Source of the DNA: Xanthomonas pisi DSM 18956
GTDB lineage: Bacteria > Pseudomonadota > Gammaproteobacteria > Xanthomonadales > Xanthomonadaceae
Direction of reading: 5' to 3'
Assembly: GCF_001010415.1 (NCBI RefSeq)
Contig: NZ_JPLE01000016.1
Location: forward strand, 125,734 to 189,733
DNA length: 64,000 bases
A program made the translations under genes and the position numbers. Shown here one piece after another: positions 1-8,526 of the stretch. Position 1 is the first letter of the stretch. Every line of letters starts with the position of its first letter. Below the pieces are notes generated by a model. That model made no database searches. It was not told where the DNA came from and saw only the letters and a list, made by a program, of their open reading frames with translations.

Positions 1-828
1 GCGCTGCTGTCCGGCGGACATCTGCTGATCGAAGACCTGCCCGGCCTGGGCAAGACCACCCTCGCCCACGCGATGGCCTCCAGCCTTGGATTGGGCTTCC
101 AGCGCGTGCAGTTCACTTCCGATCTGTTGCCGGCCGACGTGCTGGGCGTATCGGTGTACGACGCGGCCTCGCGCCAGTTCCAGTTCCACCCCGGCCCGGT
201 CTTCACCCATGTGCTGCTGGCCGATGAGATCAATCGCGCCCCGCCGCGCACGCAGAGTTCGTTGCTGGAAGCCATGGCCGAACAGCAGGTGACCCTGGAC
301 GGCGTGACCCACGCCTTGCCGGAACCGTTCTTCGTGATTGCCACGCAGAATCCGGTCGACCTGTCGGGCACGTTTCCGTTGCCGGACTCGCAACTGGATC
401 GCTTCCTGCTGCGGCTCAGCCTGGGCTACCCCAGCGCCGATGCCGAGCGCGCGTTGCTGTCGGGGGTGGATCGGCGCGAGCTGATCGCCCAGGCCGCACC
501 ACAGCTCAGCGATACCGACGTGGTCGCGCTGCGCGCGGTGGTGGGCCAGATCCATACCAGCGACGCGTTGATCGGCTATGTGCAGGCCTTGCTGTTGCGC
601 AGCCGCCAGCACGCCGGGGTGCGCGTGGGCCTGTCCCCGCGCGCCGGCATCGCGCTGCTGCGCGCCGCCAAGGCGTATGCGCTGCTGCTCGGGCGCGAGC
701 ACGTACTGCCGGAAGACGTGCAGGCGCTGTTCGTGGCCGTGGCCGGGCATCGGCTGGTGCCGGAAGCCGAATCGTCCTCCGGGCCGGCGCTGGCCAAGGC
801 GCTGCTGCACAGCGTGCCGGTGGACTGA
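1..828 (+). CDS. MoxR-family AAA+ ATPase (5' end outside window)
   Basis: The reading frame is open from base 1, so the true start lies upstream. The visible 275 codons hold the core of a MoxR-type AAA+ ATPase: a Walker A (GLGKTT, bases 46-63), a Walker B followed by the family's ADEINR signature near 220-237, a sensor-1 ATQNP motif near 349-363, and the C-terminal helical lid with SPRAG. MoxR proteins are chaperone-like ATPases that usually act with DUF58/VWA-domain partners. The DUF58 gene starts 5 bp downstream, which fits that pairing. The specific client is unknown. No M residue before codon 25 is a plausible start, because the Walker A lies upstream of it. Confidence 0.93.
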   Translation, partial: ALLSGGHLLIEDLPGLGKTTLAHAMASSLGLGFQRVQFTSDLLPADVLGVSVYDAASRQFQFHPGPVFTHVLLADEINRAPPRTQSSLLEAMAEQQVTLDGVTHALPEPFFVIATQNPVDLSGTFPLPDSQLDRFLLRLSLGYPSADAERALLSGVDRRELIAQAAPQLSDTDVVALRAVVGQIHTSDALIGYVQALLLRSRQHAGVRVGLSPRAGIALLRAAKAYALLLGREHVLPEDVQALFVAVAGHRLVPEAESSSGPALAKALLHSVPVD

Positions 829-833
829 CCCAG

Positions 834-1790
834 GTGCGTGCAGCCTTGCGCGGCATTGGCCGCCGGCTCAGCCTGCTGGCCCGTCCGCGGGGAGCGGAAG
901 CATTGCCGATCGTGCTGGATCGGCGGCGCATCTATGTGTTGCCGACCCGCTTCGGGTTGTTCGTCACCGCCCTGCTGCTGGCGATGCTGCTGGGCGCGTT
1001 GAACTACAACAACAACCCGGCCTTGCTGCTGGCCCTGCTGCTGGCCACCGCCGGGATCGCCAGCAGCATCATGGCGCACCTGCAGTTGTCGACGCTGCGT
1101 ATCGAAGCAGTCTCGGCCGAACCGGTCGTGGCCGGCGAGCCGCTGCGGATGCGGGTGTCGTTGGCACGTCGCGATACCCGCGTGCGGCGCGGGCTGCGAC
1201 TGGACCATCTGCAAAGCAGCGGTTTCTGCTCGCTGGTCGAGCACGACATGGCCGAGATCGACCTGCTGGTACCCACCACGCAGCGCGGCTGGCAGGACAT
1301 CGAACGCATCCGCTTGTCGAGCACCCAGCCGCTGGGCCTGGTGCGGGCCTGGTCGTGGGTGTGGCCGGAAACCCCGTTGCTGGCCTATCCCAAACCCGAA
1401 GACCACGACCCCACCTTGCCCGATGGCGCCGGTTCGCCCAACCAGACCCGCCTGCATGCGCAAGGCGAAGAACTGCATCAACTGCGTCCGTACCGCGCCG
1501 GCGATGCGCCGCGCACGATTTCCTGGAAGCATTCGGCGCGTCGCGACACCTTGCTGGTGCGCGAATACGAACAGCCGCTGGGCATCGAAGTCACGCTGGA
1601 CTGGCGTGCGCTGCACGCGCTGCCGTACGAACGCCGCATCGCGCGGCTTGCCCGCTGGGTGAATCTGGCCGAACGCGACGGACGGCGTTACCGCCTGCTG
1701 CTGCCGGGCCAGCCGCCACTGGGGCCTGCGCAAGGTCCGTCCCACCACCACCTATGCCTGCGCGCCCTGGCGCTGCTTCCCCATGACTGA
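834..1790 (+). CDS. DUF58 domain protein, membrane anchored
   Basis: A 318-residue protein starting at GTG, 5 bp after the MoxR stop. Two hydrophobic segments lie at about residues 38-75 (rich in L/A), followed by a long soluble part. The DUF58 signature sits in the C-terminal half: R-P-Y-R-A-G-D, then TISWKHSARRDTLLVREYE-like residues around 215-245. DUF58 proteins are companions of MoxR ATPases and transglutaminase-like membrane proteins; their biochemical activity is not established. The stop overlaps the next gene by 8 bp, so translation is probably coupled. Confidence 0.92.
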   Translation: MRAALRGIGRRLSLLARPRGAEALPIVLDRRRIYVLPTRFGLFVTALLLAMLLGALNYNNNPALLLALLLATAGIASSIMAHLQLSTLRIEAVSAEPVVAGEPLRMRVSLARRDTRVRRGLRLDHLQSSGFCSLVEHDMAEIDLLVPTTQRGWQDIERIRLSSTQPLGLVRAWSWVWPETPLLAYPKPEDHDPTLPDGAGSPNQTRLHAQGEELHQLRPYRAGDAPRTISWKHSARRDTLLVREYEQPLGIEVTLDWRALHALPYERRIARLARWVNLAERDGRRYRLLLPGQPPLGPAQGPSHHHLCLRALALLPHD

Positions 1791-3732
1791 GCCGTCCCTT
1801 CCGATCAGCCAGGCCAGCCGCGGCTGGGTGCTGGCCACCAGCTGGCTGGGCCTGGCGCCGTTACTGCTGCAGTTGCCCGGCCTGCTCGCCACCACCATTG
1901 CGGTGGCCGCGGTGCTGGTCGGCGGGCTGAGCTGGCGCGGCACCGTGATGGCGCCGGTGCGGGGGTTGCTGGTGATCGCGATGCTGGCAGCGGTGTACTG
2001 GCAGATCGGTATGCGCTTCGGTCGCGATACCGGGTGCGCGGTGCTTGCCGCGATGCTGGCGATCAAGGCATCAGAACTGCGTTCCCTGCGCGATGCGCGC
2101 AGCCTGCTCGGCTTTGCCTTGTTCGCCCCGTTTGCGGCATTCCTGCTCGACCAGGGGCCGGCAACGATGGGGCTGGCGTTGCTGGCGGTGGTCAGCGCCT
2201 TGCTCAGCATGCAGCGGCTGGCCGACGAAGAACATCGCACCAGCACGCCTGGGCTGCGCCTGCAGTTGCGCGGGATCGGCAAGCTGGTGGCCATCGGCGT
2301 GCCGCTGGCCATGGCCACGTTCTGGTTGCTGCCGCGCCTGAGTTCGCCGCTGTGGGGCGTGCCTGAGCGCGCACTGTCGCGGCCTGGCCTGTCGGACAAC
2401 ATGTCGCCGGGCGAATGGATCGACCTGATGGCCGACGACAGCCCGGCGCTGCGCGTGCAATTCGCCGGCAAGGCGCCACCGCCGCAGCAGCGCTACTGGC
2501 GCGGGCCGGTGATGTGGGATTTCGACGGCCGCACCTGGCAGCGCGCGCGCTGGACCGGTCGCGGCCAGCCCGCATCGGTCACGCCCGGCCCACAGACCTA
2601 TCGGTATCGACTGGATTACGAGCCGACAGACCGTCGCCAGCTGGTATCGCTGGACCTGCCGACCCAGGGTGTCGCCGATGCCGAGCTGTCGCCCGATTAC
2701 GAACTGTTCGCGCAGCGGCCATTGAGCGCACTGACCCGCTGGGAGCTGCAATCGGCGCCACCGGCACGCTTCGATAGCGACCTGCCCGATCAGTTGCGCA
2801 AGCGCGCACTCGCCCTGCCACCCGGCTTCAATCCGCGCACCGTCGCGCTTGCCAGGCAATGGCGGGCCGACGCCGGCAACAACGACGATGCCGTCGTGCA
2901 GCGCGCACTGGGTTGGATCACCCGTGAATTCGCCTACACGCTGGACACGCCACTGCTTGGCCGTAACAGCGTGGATGAGTTCCTGTTCCAGCAGAAAGCC
3001 GGGTTTTGCGAGCACTTCAGCTCCTCGTTCGTGGTGCTGATGCGCGCCGCCGGCATCCCCGCACGCGTGGTCACCGGCTATGCCGGCGGGACCTACAACG
3101 GGCTGGGCAACTACTGGGTGGTGCGCCGCATGGATGCGCATGCCTGGACCGAGGTGTGGCTGGCCGGTCGCGGCTGGGTGCGGGTGGACCCGACTGCCGC
3201 CGTGGCGCCCGAACGCATCTACGACACGCTGGAAGATCGCCTGCAAACCGATGGCAACAACTTCGCCCAGCTCGGCACCTGGGCCGGCCTGAGCCAGGTC
3301 GGCGACTGGCTGCGCCGCGGCTGGAACGATCTGGTGCTGTCCTTCAATGCCGACCGCCAACAACGGCTGCTGCAGCCGCTGGGTATCGACCGCCTGGAGC
3401 CCACCCAGCTGGCCGCCGTCTTTGGGGTGTTCGCGGTCGGTGCACTGGCGTGGATGAGCTGGTTGCTGGCGCGCGGCGAACGCGAGCGCGACCCGCTGCT
3501 GCGTGCCTGGCATCGGCTGGGCCGGCGTTACGGCAAGCTGGGCCTTGCCCGCGAACCGCACGAACCGGCCATTGCCTGGGCGCAACGCGTCGCCCGCACC
3601 CACCCCGACACCACATTGTTGGCACTCAGCCAACGTTTCGCTGCCGCGCGCTACGCTGGCGCTGATTCGGACAGCGCCTCACTCCTTAAAGATCTGCAGC
3701 AGCATCGCCCGCGAACCGGAGTTTCCTCATGA
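1783..3732 (+). CDS. TgpA-type membrane transglutaminase-like protein
   Basis: A 649-residue protein. About 190 N-terminal residues form a bundle of hydrophobic helices (DUF3488/TgpA_N type), followed by a periplasmic domain with the transglutaminase-core triad visible as Cys409 (AGFCEHFS), His453 (DAHAWTEV) and Asp469 (RVDPT). One further hydrophobic segment lies near 545-565, before a basic C-terminal tail like DUF4129. TgpA of Pseudomonas aeruginosa has the same layout and is essential there, with an unknown substrate. It overlaps the DUF58 gene by 8 bp and the next gene by 4 bp (ATGA), so MoxR, DUF58, TgpA and Slp look like one transcript. Confidence 0.93.
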   Translation: MTEPSLPISQASRGWVLATSWLGLAPLLLQLPGLLATTIAVAAVLVGGLSWRGTVMAPVRGLLVIAMLAAVYWQIGMRFGRDTGCAVLAAMLAIKASELRSLRDARSLLGFALFAPFAAFLLDQGPATMGLALLAVVSALLSMQRLADEEHRTSTPGLRLQLRGIGKLVAIGVPLAMATFWLLPRLSSPLWGVPERALSRPGLSDNMSPGEWIDLMADDSPALRVQFAGKAPPPQQRYWRGPVMWDFDGRTWQRARWTGRGQPASVTPGPQTYRYRLDYEPTDRRQLVSLDLPTQGVADAELSPDYELFAQRPLSALTRWELQSAPPARFDSDLPDQLRKRALALPPGFNPRTVALARQWRADAGNNDDAVVQRALGWITREFAYTLDTPLLGRNSVDEFLFQQKAGFCEHFSSSFVVLMRAAGIPARVVTGYAGGTYNGLGNYWVVRRMDAHAWTEVWLAGRGWVRVDPTAAVAPERIYDTLEDRLQTDGNNFAQLGTWAGLSQVGDWLRRGWNDLVLSFNADRQQRLLQPLGIDRLEPTQLAAVFGVFAVGALAWMSWLLARGERERDPLLRAWHRLGRRYGKLGLAREPHEPAIAWAQRVARTHPDTTLLALSQRFAAARYAGADSDSASLLKDLQQHRPRTGVSS

Positions 3733-4262
3733 GTACCCGCTTTCTTTTTCCCATTGTCGCTGTGCTCGGGCTCGCAGCCTGCGCCACCGCGCCCAAGCCG
3801 CTGCAGGGCCAGTTCCCCACGGTCAGCCCAAGCGACTCCACTGCCAGCGCGCAGCTTGGCACCTCGGTGCGCTGGGGCGGCAAGATCATCCAGACCAAGC
3901 CTGGCCAGGGCCAGACCTGCTTCGAGCTGATTTCGCGCCCGCTCAACGCCAGCGGCCGTCCGGATCGCAATGCCGTGGATGCCAGCGATGGCCGCTTCCT
4001 GGCCTGCCGCTCGGGCTTCTACGACCCGGCCGTGTTCGAACCCGGCCGTGAAGTGACCTTCATCGGCAAGATCGAGGGTTACGAGACCACCAAGATCGGC
4101 GAGTACGACTACAAGCTGCCCAAGGTGAACGCCGACGTGGTCTACCTATGGCCGGTCGTGCGCGACGTGGACGTGGTGCCGGCCTACCCGTACGGCCCCT
4201 GGGGCGACCCGTGGGGTCCGCGCTGGGGCGGCGGCTGGGGCTGGGGCCGCGGCTGGTGGTAA
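3729..4262 (+). CDS. Slp-family outer-membrane lipoprotein
   Basis: A 177-residue protein with a lipoprotein signal peptide: a short basic start, a hydrophobic core and a lipobox ending LAAC at Cys19. The body matches the Slp family: a central beta-rich domain with a GWGGKI-like stretch, and KLPKV near residue 133. The C-terminus is strikingly rich in Trp and Gly (about the last 25 residues). Slp is a starvation- or acid-associated outer-membrane lipoprotein in enterics, with poorly defined function. Its start codon overlaps the TgpA stop (ATGA), and a strong terminator follows 28 bp after its stop, so it closes the operon. Confidence 0.88.
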   Translation: MSTRFLFPIVAVLGLAACATAPKPLQGQFPTVSPSDSTASAQLGTSVRWGGKIIQTKPGQGQTCFELISRPLNASGRPDRNAVDASDGRFLACRSGFYDPAVFEPGREVTFIGKIEGYETTKIGEYDYKLPKVNADVVYLWPVVRDVDVVPAYPYGPWGDPWGPRWGGGWGWGRGWW

Positions 4263-4290
4263 GCGATTGCTGAGTCAGCCGTGATGCAAA

Positions 4291-4321
4291 ACGCCGCTCT
4301 TGAAGGAGCGGCGTTTTTGTT
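4291..4321 (+). terminator. Rho-independent terminator after the Slp gene
   Basis: A perfect 10-bp stem (AACGCCGCTC 4291-4300 with GAGCGGCGTT 4307-4316), a 6-nt loop and a following T-rich run. It ends the MoxR-to-Slp operon. Confidence 0.92.
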
Positions 4322-4560
4322 TATGTGGACAAGCCGTCGACATCAACGCGCTCGTGCTGCATCCGTCCCCGCCGGTCCCGCGCTGCGCACGCGCAACACG
4401 CCGGCTGTGACCGCGGCTGCGCGGCTGGCGAGAGTGCATGCCGATGCGCATCGTCGTGCGGCCGCAGCGGACGGGCGATCGACCAGGCTCGACCCCGGCC
4501 TATCCTTACCACTCAACGACCTGTTCAGTCACATCGTTGGCAACGCCCAGCGATGCACAG

Positions 4561-4911
4561 TCAGGGTGTGCCGAAGCGACCCAGCGGCGCACCGGCCAGC
4601 AGATGCAGATGGATATGGAATACCGTCTGCCCGGCATGCTCGCGGCAATTCATCACGATGCGATAGCCGTCCTGCGCCAGGCCCTGCTCGCGTGCATACG
4701 ACGCTGCAGCGAGTGCGAGCTTGCCCACCAACAGCGCCTGCTCCGGCGGCACATCGTCCAGCGTGGGAATGGCGTGCTGCTTGGGAATGAACAGCACATG
4801 CACCGGCGCCTGCGGCGCGATGTCTTCGAAGCCCAGCACCTCGTCGTCTTCATAGACGATGGTGGCGGGGATTTCGCGACGGATGATCTTGCTGAAGATG
4901 GTGTCGGACAT
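4561..4911 (-). CDS. hinT: HIT-family (HinT-like) nucleotide-binding protein
   Basis: A 116-residue protein matching the HinT branch of the histidine-triad family in length and sequence. The N-terminal part has FSKIIRREIPA-type residues, and the catalytic triad HIHLH lies at residues 99-103. HinT proteins hydrolyse adenosine phosphoramidates and aminoacyl adenylates in the cytosol. The gene lies about 100 bp downstream of recR on the same strand, separated by an inverted array of GGGATT repeats, so it may be transcribed with recR or alone. Confidence 0.94.
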   Translation of the reverse strand: MSDTIFSKIIRREIPATIVYEDDEVLGFEDIAPQAPVHVLFIPKQHAIPTLDDVPPEQALLVGKLALAAASYAREQGLAQDGYRIVMNCREHAGQTVFHIHLHLLAGAPLGRFGTP

Positions 4912-4913
4912 GA

Positions 4914-5006
4914 TGGGGATTGGGGATTGGGGATTGGCAAGAGCTTACCGCGCATGCCTCCGCTTTTCGTTTCTACGAATCCCCAATCTCAACTCCCCAA
5001 TCCCCG
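4914..5006. repeat. Inverted array of GGGATTG-type repeats
   Basis: The left arm (4914-4938) has three near-tandem GGGGATT units. The right arm (4977-5006) carries the complementary AATCCCC units. The two arms flank about 38 bp of unique sequence and could fold into a long hairpin in the hinT-recR gap. The same motif recurs at 5613-5699, 35293-35320 and 45294-45418. Confidence 0.8.
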
Positions 5007-5009
5007 CCC

Positions 5010-5603
5010 TCAAACCGCCTCGCTACGCGTGCCGAAGGCGTGCGACAGCGTGCCGCGATCCACATATTCCAGCTCGCCGCCCAGCGGCATGCCTTGCGCG
5101 AGCCGGCTGGGCCGCACGCCATGCTGGCGCGCCAGCTGCGCCAGGTAATGCGCGGTGGCCTCGCCCTCCACCGTGGCGTTGGTGGCAATGATCATTTCGG
5201 TGATTTCGCCGGCAGCCAGGCGTTCGCCGAGTTGGTCCAGCCCCAGCTCGCGCGGGCCGATGCCATCCAGCGGCGACAGGCGGCCCTGCAGGATGAAATA
5301 CACGCCGCGGTAGCCGGTGGCGTGCTCGATCGCCAATCGGTCGGCCGGCGATTCCACCACGCACAGCTGCTGCCGGTCGCGACTGGCGTTGGCACAGATC
5401 GGGCAGATCTGCGCCTCTGTGAAGTCGCGGCACTGCACGCAATGGCCGACCTTTTCCACCGCATTGGCAAGCGCCGCCGCCAGACGCCGCCCACCCTCGC
5501 GCTCGCGCTCGAGCAGGTGGTAGGCCATGCGCTGGGCCGATTTCTGGCCCACGCCCGGCAACACCCGGAAGGCTTCGATCAGTTGTTCGAGTAGGGAGGA
5601 CAT
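5010..5603 (-). CDS. recR: Recombination mediator protein RecR
   Basis: A 197-residue protein of the normal RecR length. It has an N-terminal helix-hairpin-helix ([13 protein letters not shown] near 15-27), a four-cysteine zinc finger (Cys55, 58, 67, 70), a Toprim domain (about 78-175) and a C-terminal Walker B-like segment. RecR works with RecO (and RecF) to load RecA at gaps. The order dnaX-ybaB-recR is the conserved bacterial arrangement. All three genes are on the - strand, with about 100 bp of GGGATT-type repeat between ybaB and recR. Confidence 0.97.
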   Translation of the reverse strand: MSSLLEQLIEAFRVLPGVGQKSAQRMAYHLLEREREGGRRLAAALANAVEKVGHCVQCRDFTEAQICPICANASRDRQQLCVVESPADRLAIEHATGYRGVYFILQGRLSPLDGIGPRELGLDQLGERLAAGEITEMIIATNATVEGEATAHYLAQLARQHGVRPSRLAQGMPLGGELEYVDRGTLSHAFGTRSEAV

Positions 5604-5612
5604 TGGGTGGCC

Positions 5613-5699
5613 GGGATTGGGAATTGGAGATTTGGGATTCGCAAATGCAGAGGCGGATCTCGCTTCCAGCCAATCCCCAATCCCGACTCCCGAATCCCC
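5613..5699. repeat. Inverted array of GGGATTGGGAATT-type repeats
   Basis: The left arm (5613-5640) reads GGGATTGGGAATTGGAGATT-like; the right arm (5670-5699) is made of the complementary AATCCC units. It fills most of the ybaB-recR gap and repeats the design seen at 4914-5006 without being an identical copy. Confidence 0.8.
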
Positions 5700-5703
5700 T
5701 CGC

Positions 5704-6024
5704 TCAGAACGGCAACTTCATGCCTGGCGGCAACTGCATGCCGGCAGTCGCCGAGCCCATGCGGTCCTTGGATTCGGCGTCGATCTTGTTGGAGGCATCG
5801 TTGAAGGCGGCGGCGATCAGGTCCTCGGCCATTTCCTGGTCGGAAAGGATGCTGGGATCGATCCGCACCTTACGGCACTCCTTGGCACCAGTCAGCGTCA
5901 CGCTGACCATGCCGCCGCCGGCGGTCCCGGTGACTTCCAGCTTGGCCAGTTCTTCCTGGGCGCGCTGCAGGTTTTCCTGCATCTTCTGCGCCTGCTGCAT
6001 CAATTGGGCAATATTTCCACGCAT
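5704..6024 (-). CDS. YbaB/EbfC nucleoid-associated protein
   Basis: A 106-residue protein of standard YbaB/EbfC length. It has an N-terminal helix rich in Gln and Met ([18 protein letters not shown]), a central glycine-rich strand segment ([14 protein letters not shown]) and a C-terminal amphipathic helix with [10 protein letters not shown]. Family members are small dimeric DNA-binding proteins. The gene sits 6 bp downstream of dnaX and precedes recR, the usual arrangement, so it is probably cotranscribed with dnaX. Confidence 0.95.
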   Translation of the reverse strand: MRGNIAQLMQQAQKMQENLQRAQEELAKLEVTGTAGGGMVSVTLTGAKECRKVRIDPSILSDQEMAEDLIAAAFNDASNKIDAESKDRMGSATAGMQLPPGMKLPF

Positions 6025-6030
6025 GGGGCG

Positions 6031-8118
6031 TTACTCGTCGTAAGGGCGGATGGAATCGGGCACGACCCGCGCGCCTTGCTGCTGGATCAGCTGCTGCACA
6101 TTCGGGTCGTTCATGAAGGCGCTTTCGGCTGCGCTCTGGCGCTCGCCTTTCTGGCGGTTGGCACGCTCATGCAAGGTCTCGACATCGGCGCTGCCGGTTT
6201 CGATCACGATGCGCGGCGTGTCTCCGAGAACCGGCGCCAGCGCCTGCGCGAGGTTGGCGATGGAGCGCTCGGAGTTGAGATATTCAAAGCCCGGCGCCAA
6301 CGCAAGCCGCAGCACGCCATCGCGATGGCCGATGAATGCCGCATTGGCCGCGAGCTGGCGCGACGGGCCGTTCAACCCGCTACGGGTGACCAGCTCGAGC
6401 CATTGTTCGGCGTCGGCAATGCGGCCGTCGTCGATCGGCGTGCCCGAATCGTTGCCGGGCGCAACCGCGGATGACGATGCTGAAGCTGGCGAAGTCTCGG
6501 CGGGCGCAGCGACAGAGGGCGCATCTGCAGCCATCTCTCCGGGCACGGGAGCAGCGGCGGTGGCCAGCGCAGGCACGAGATCGGGTATCGCCGTGGTCGG
6601 CGCCACAGCAGCGGCTTCCGGCGGTGGCGCCATTGCAGACTCGGGCGCAAGCACGCCTGCCGTATCGGCCACTGGCGCAGCATGCGTACGCACCGGCGCA
6701 TCGTCCACCGCCCACGGCGGCGCGTCGTCGGTGCGCGCGGCGGCGGACGAACGACCATCAGCCAAGGCCTCCGACGCAGGAAGCACCACAACCGGTGCCG
6801 GTGCCGAAGGGGCGGCGGCTGCCGTTGGTGCTGGCATTGGTGCCGATGTTGACGCCGACGTTGCTGTGGACACCGACGCCGCACCAGCACCCGACGCCGC
6901 TTCAACCACCTCGACCGGCTTGGCAGGCGCCGCCGCAGCCGTCGCCGGTGCCGCCGCCTGCACGCCCGCAGCGGCCGTGCGTGCGCCGCCGCCTGCGCTG
7001 GCACCGCGTCCATCGTCGCTGCTTCCGGCCGGCACCGCCGCAGCGGGGCGGAACGCCAGCATGCGCAGCACTGCCATCTCGAAACCGGCGCGCGGGCTCG
7101 GCGCCAGATACAGGTCGCGGCGCCCGTTGAGCGCCATCTGGTACCACAGCTGCACGACTTCCGGCCGCAGCTGTGCCGCGAACGGGGTCGGGTCGATGCC
7201 GTCGCCGACGAACGCCACCGACGGCACCAATTGCTGTACCTGCACGCGGTGCAAGGCCTCGGCCAGTGCTTCCAGCACTCCGCTCCAGTCCGGCGAAAAT
7301 TCCGCGAGTGCAGCGACCACCTGCAGCAGGCGCGCGCCATCGCCGTCGGCCAGCGACTGCAGCATCGCCCCGACCTGGGTGCGGTCCACCGTGCCCAGCA
7401 TCGTACGCACGACATCCTCGCGCAGCGCACCGCCGGCATAGGCGATCGCCTGATCCAGCAGCGACAAGCCGTCGCGCAAGGAGCCATCGGCGGCCTTGGA
7501 CAGCTGCACGATCGCCGACGGGTCCGACTCGATTTCCTCGGCGGTCAGGATGCGCGTCATCTGGCCCTGGATCTGGTCCTCGTCCAGGCGCTTGAGGTTG
7601 AACTGCAGGCAACGCGACAACACCGTCACCGGCAGTTTTTGCGGATCGGTGGTGGCGAGCAGGAACTTCACATGTTCCGGCGGCTCTTCCAGGGTTTTGA
7701 GCAGCGCGTTGAACGCCGCCTTGGAGAGCATGTGCACTTCGTCGATCAGGTAGACCTTGAACTTGCCGCGCGAGGGCATGTATTGCGCGTTCTCGATCAC
7801 CTCGCGCACATCGTCCACGCCGGTGTTGGACGCGGCGTCGATTTCCAGCAGGTCGATGTAGCGGCCGGCATCGATGTCCAGGCAGGCCGGGCAGATGCCG
7901 CACGGGTCGGCACTGGTGCCGGTCTCGCAGTTCAGCGACTTGGCGAAAATGCGCGCGATGGTGGTCTTGCCCACGCCGCGGGTGCCGGTGAACAGGAACG
8001 CGTGGTGCACGCGCCCGCTGTCGAGCGCGTTGGTGAGCGCGCGGACCACGTGCTCCTGGCCCACGAGTTCGGCAAAACGCTTCGGGCGCCACTTGCGGGC
8101 GAGAACGAGATAAGACAT
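6031..8118 (-). CDS. dnaX: DNA polymerase III tau subunit (DnaX)
   Basis: A 695-residue clamp-loader ATPase. Walker A lies at 45-52 (GTRGVGKT), the zinc-module cysteines at 64, 73, 76 and 79, and a DEVHML Walker B near 127; the AAA+ lid and domain III run to about residue 365. A very long Ala/Pro/Val/Thr-rich linker follows, about residues 370-555, then the C-terminal tau domain that binds the polymerase and helicase (WLELVTRSGLNG onward). I saw no A-AAA-AAG slippery heptamer in the linker region, so a separate gamma product by -1 frameshifting is not supported by eye. Its start is 135 bp from the divergent tRNA-Ser(GGA). Confidence 0.97.
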   Translation of the reverse strand: MSYLVLARKWRPKRFAELVGQEHVVRALTNALDSGRVHHAFLFTGTRGVGKTTIARIFAKSLNCETGTSADPCGICPACLDIDAGRYIDLLEIDAASNTGVDDVREVIENAQYMPSRGKFKVYLIDEVHMLSKAAFNALLKTLEEPPEHVKFLLATTDPQKLPVTVLSRCLQFNLKRLDEDQIQGQMTRILTAEEIESDPSAIVQLSKAADGSLRDGLSLLDQAIAYAGGALREDVVRTMLGTVDRTQVGAMLQSLADGDGARLLQVVAALAEFSPDWSGVLEALAEALHRVQVQQLVPSVAFVGDGIDPTPFAAQLRPEVVQLWYQMALNGRRDLYLAPSPRAGFEMAVLRMLAFRPAAAVPAGSSDDGRGASAGGGARTAAAGVQAAAPATAAAAPAKPVEVVEAASGAGAASVSTATSASTSAPMPAPTAAAAPSAPAPVVVLPASEALADGRSSAAARTDDAPPWAVDDAPVRTHAAPVADTAGVLAPESAMAPPPEAAAVAPTTAIPDLVPALATAAAPVPGEMAADAPSVAAPAETSPASASSSAVAPGNDSGTPIDDGRIADAEQWLELVTRSGLNGPSRQLAANAAFIGHRDGVLRLALAPGFEYLNSERSIANLAQALAPVLGDTPRIVIETGSADVETLHERANRQKGERQSAAESAFMNDPNVQQLIQQQGARVVPDSIRPYDE

Positions 8119-8253
8119 CGGGCAACCAGCTTGTTCTGAGCCGATATTGTGCCACGGCGCGTCTCACCGGCTGCGCCGGGAAGATTCAGCTTGTGGTACG
8201 GGCCGGCGACCGCTAGAATCTGCGGCCCTGTTCGACCCCGGTCGTGCAGGTAC

Positions 8254-8346
8254 GGAGAGGTGTCCGAGTGGTTGAAGGAGCACGCCTGGAAAGTGTGTAA
8301 GCGTCTAAACCGCGCTTCGGGGGTTCGAATCCCCCTCTCTCCGCCA
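8254..8346 (+). tRNA. tRNA-Ser(GGA)
   Basis: A complete type II tRNA. The acceptor GGAGAGG pairs with TCTCTCC; the anticodon arm CACGC-CTGGAAA-GTGTG reads GGA; a long variable arm and the T arm GGGGG-TTCGAAT-CCCCC follow, with encoded CCA. It is divergent from dnaX and 68 bp upstream of the SRP RNA. Confidence 0.97.
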
Positions 8347-8414
8347 GTTTCATGATTTGCGCAATGACACCAATGCCGCAAATCGCAGGGCCATGCCAGT
8401 GGCCCACGTCTTAT

Positions 8415-8525
8415 GGTGGCCCCGTCGGTCCCTCGCGACGCTAGATCGAAAATCCCGCCAGGGCCGGAAGGCAGCAACGGTATCGATTGATGCGGGCGCC
8501 GAGGTCAACCGGCGGGGACACCACC
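8415..8525 (+). ncRNA. ffs: Signal recognition particle 4.5S RNA
   Basis: The conserved SRP domain IV tetraloop region GGGCCGGAAGGCAGCAACGG lies at 8461-8480 and is diagnostic for the Ffh-binding hairpin. The flanking ends pair: GGTGGCCCCGTCGGT near 8415 pairs with ACCGGCGGGGACACCACC near 8507-8525, giving the long hairpin of about 110 nt expected of bacterial 4.5S RNA. The exact 5' and 3' ends are inferred from the pairing. It follows tRNA-Ser(GGA) on the same strand and may share its transcript. A partial copy of its 3' part lies at 8707-8746. Confidence 0.93.
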
Positions 8526-8526
8526 C

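Noticed and set aside
4914..5006. CRISPR array
   Set aside because: The units are about 7 bases, in inverted arms and without spacers of constant length.
6050..7441. 463-codon open frame antisense to dnaX
   Set aside because: A low-complexity Ala/Gly-rich shadow of the DnaX linker.
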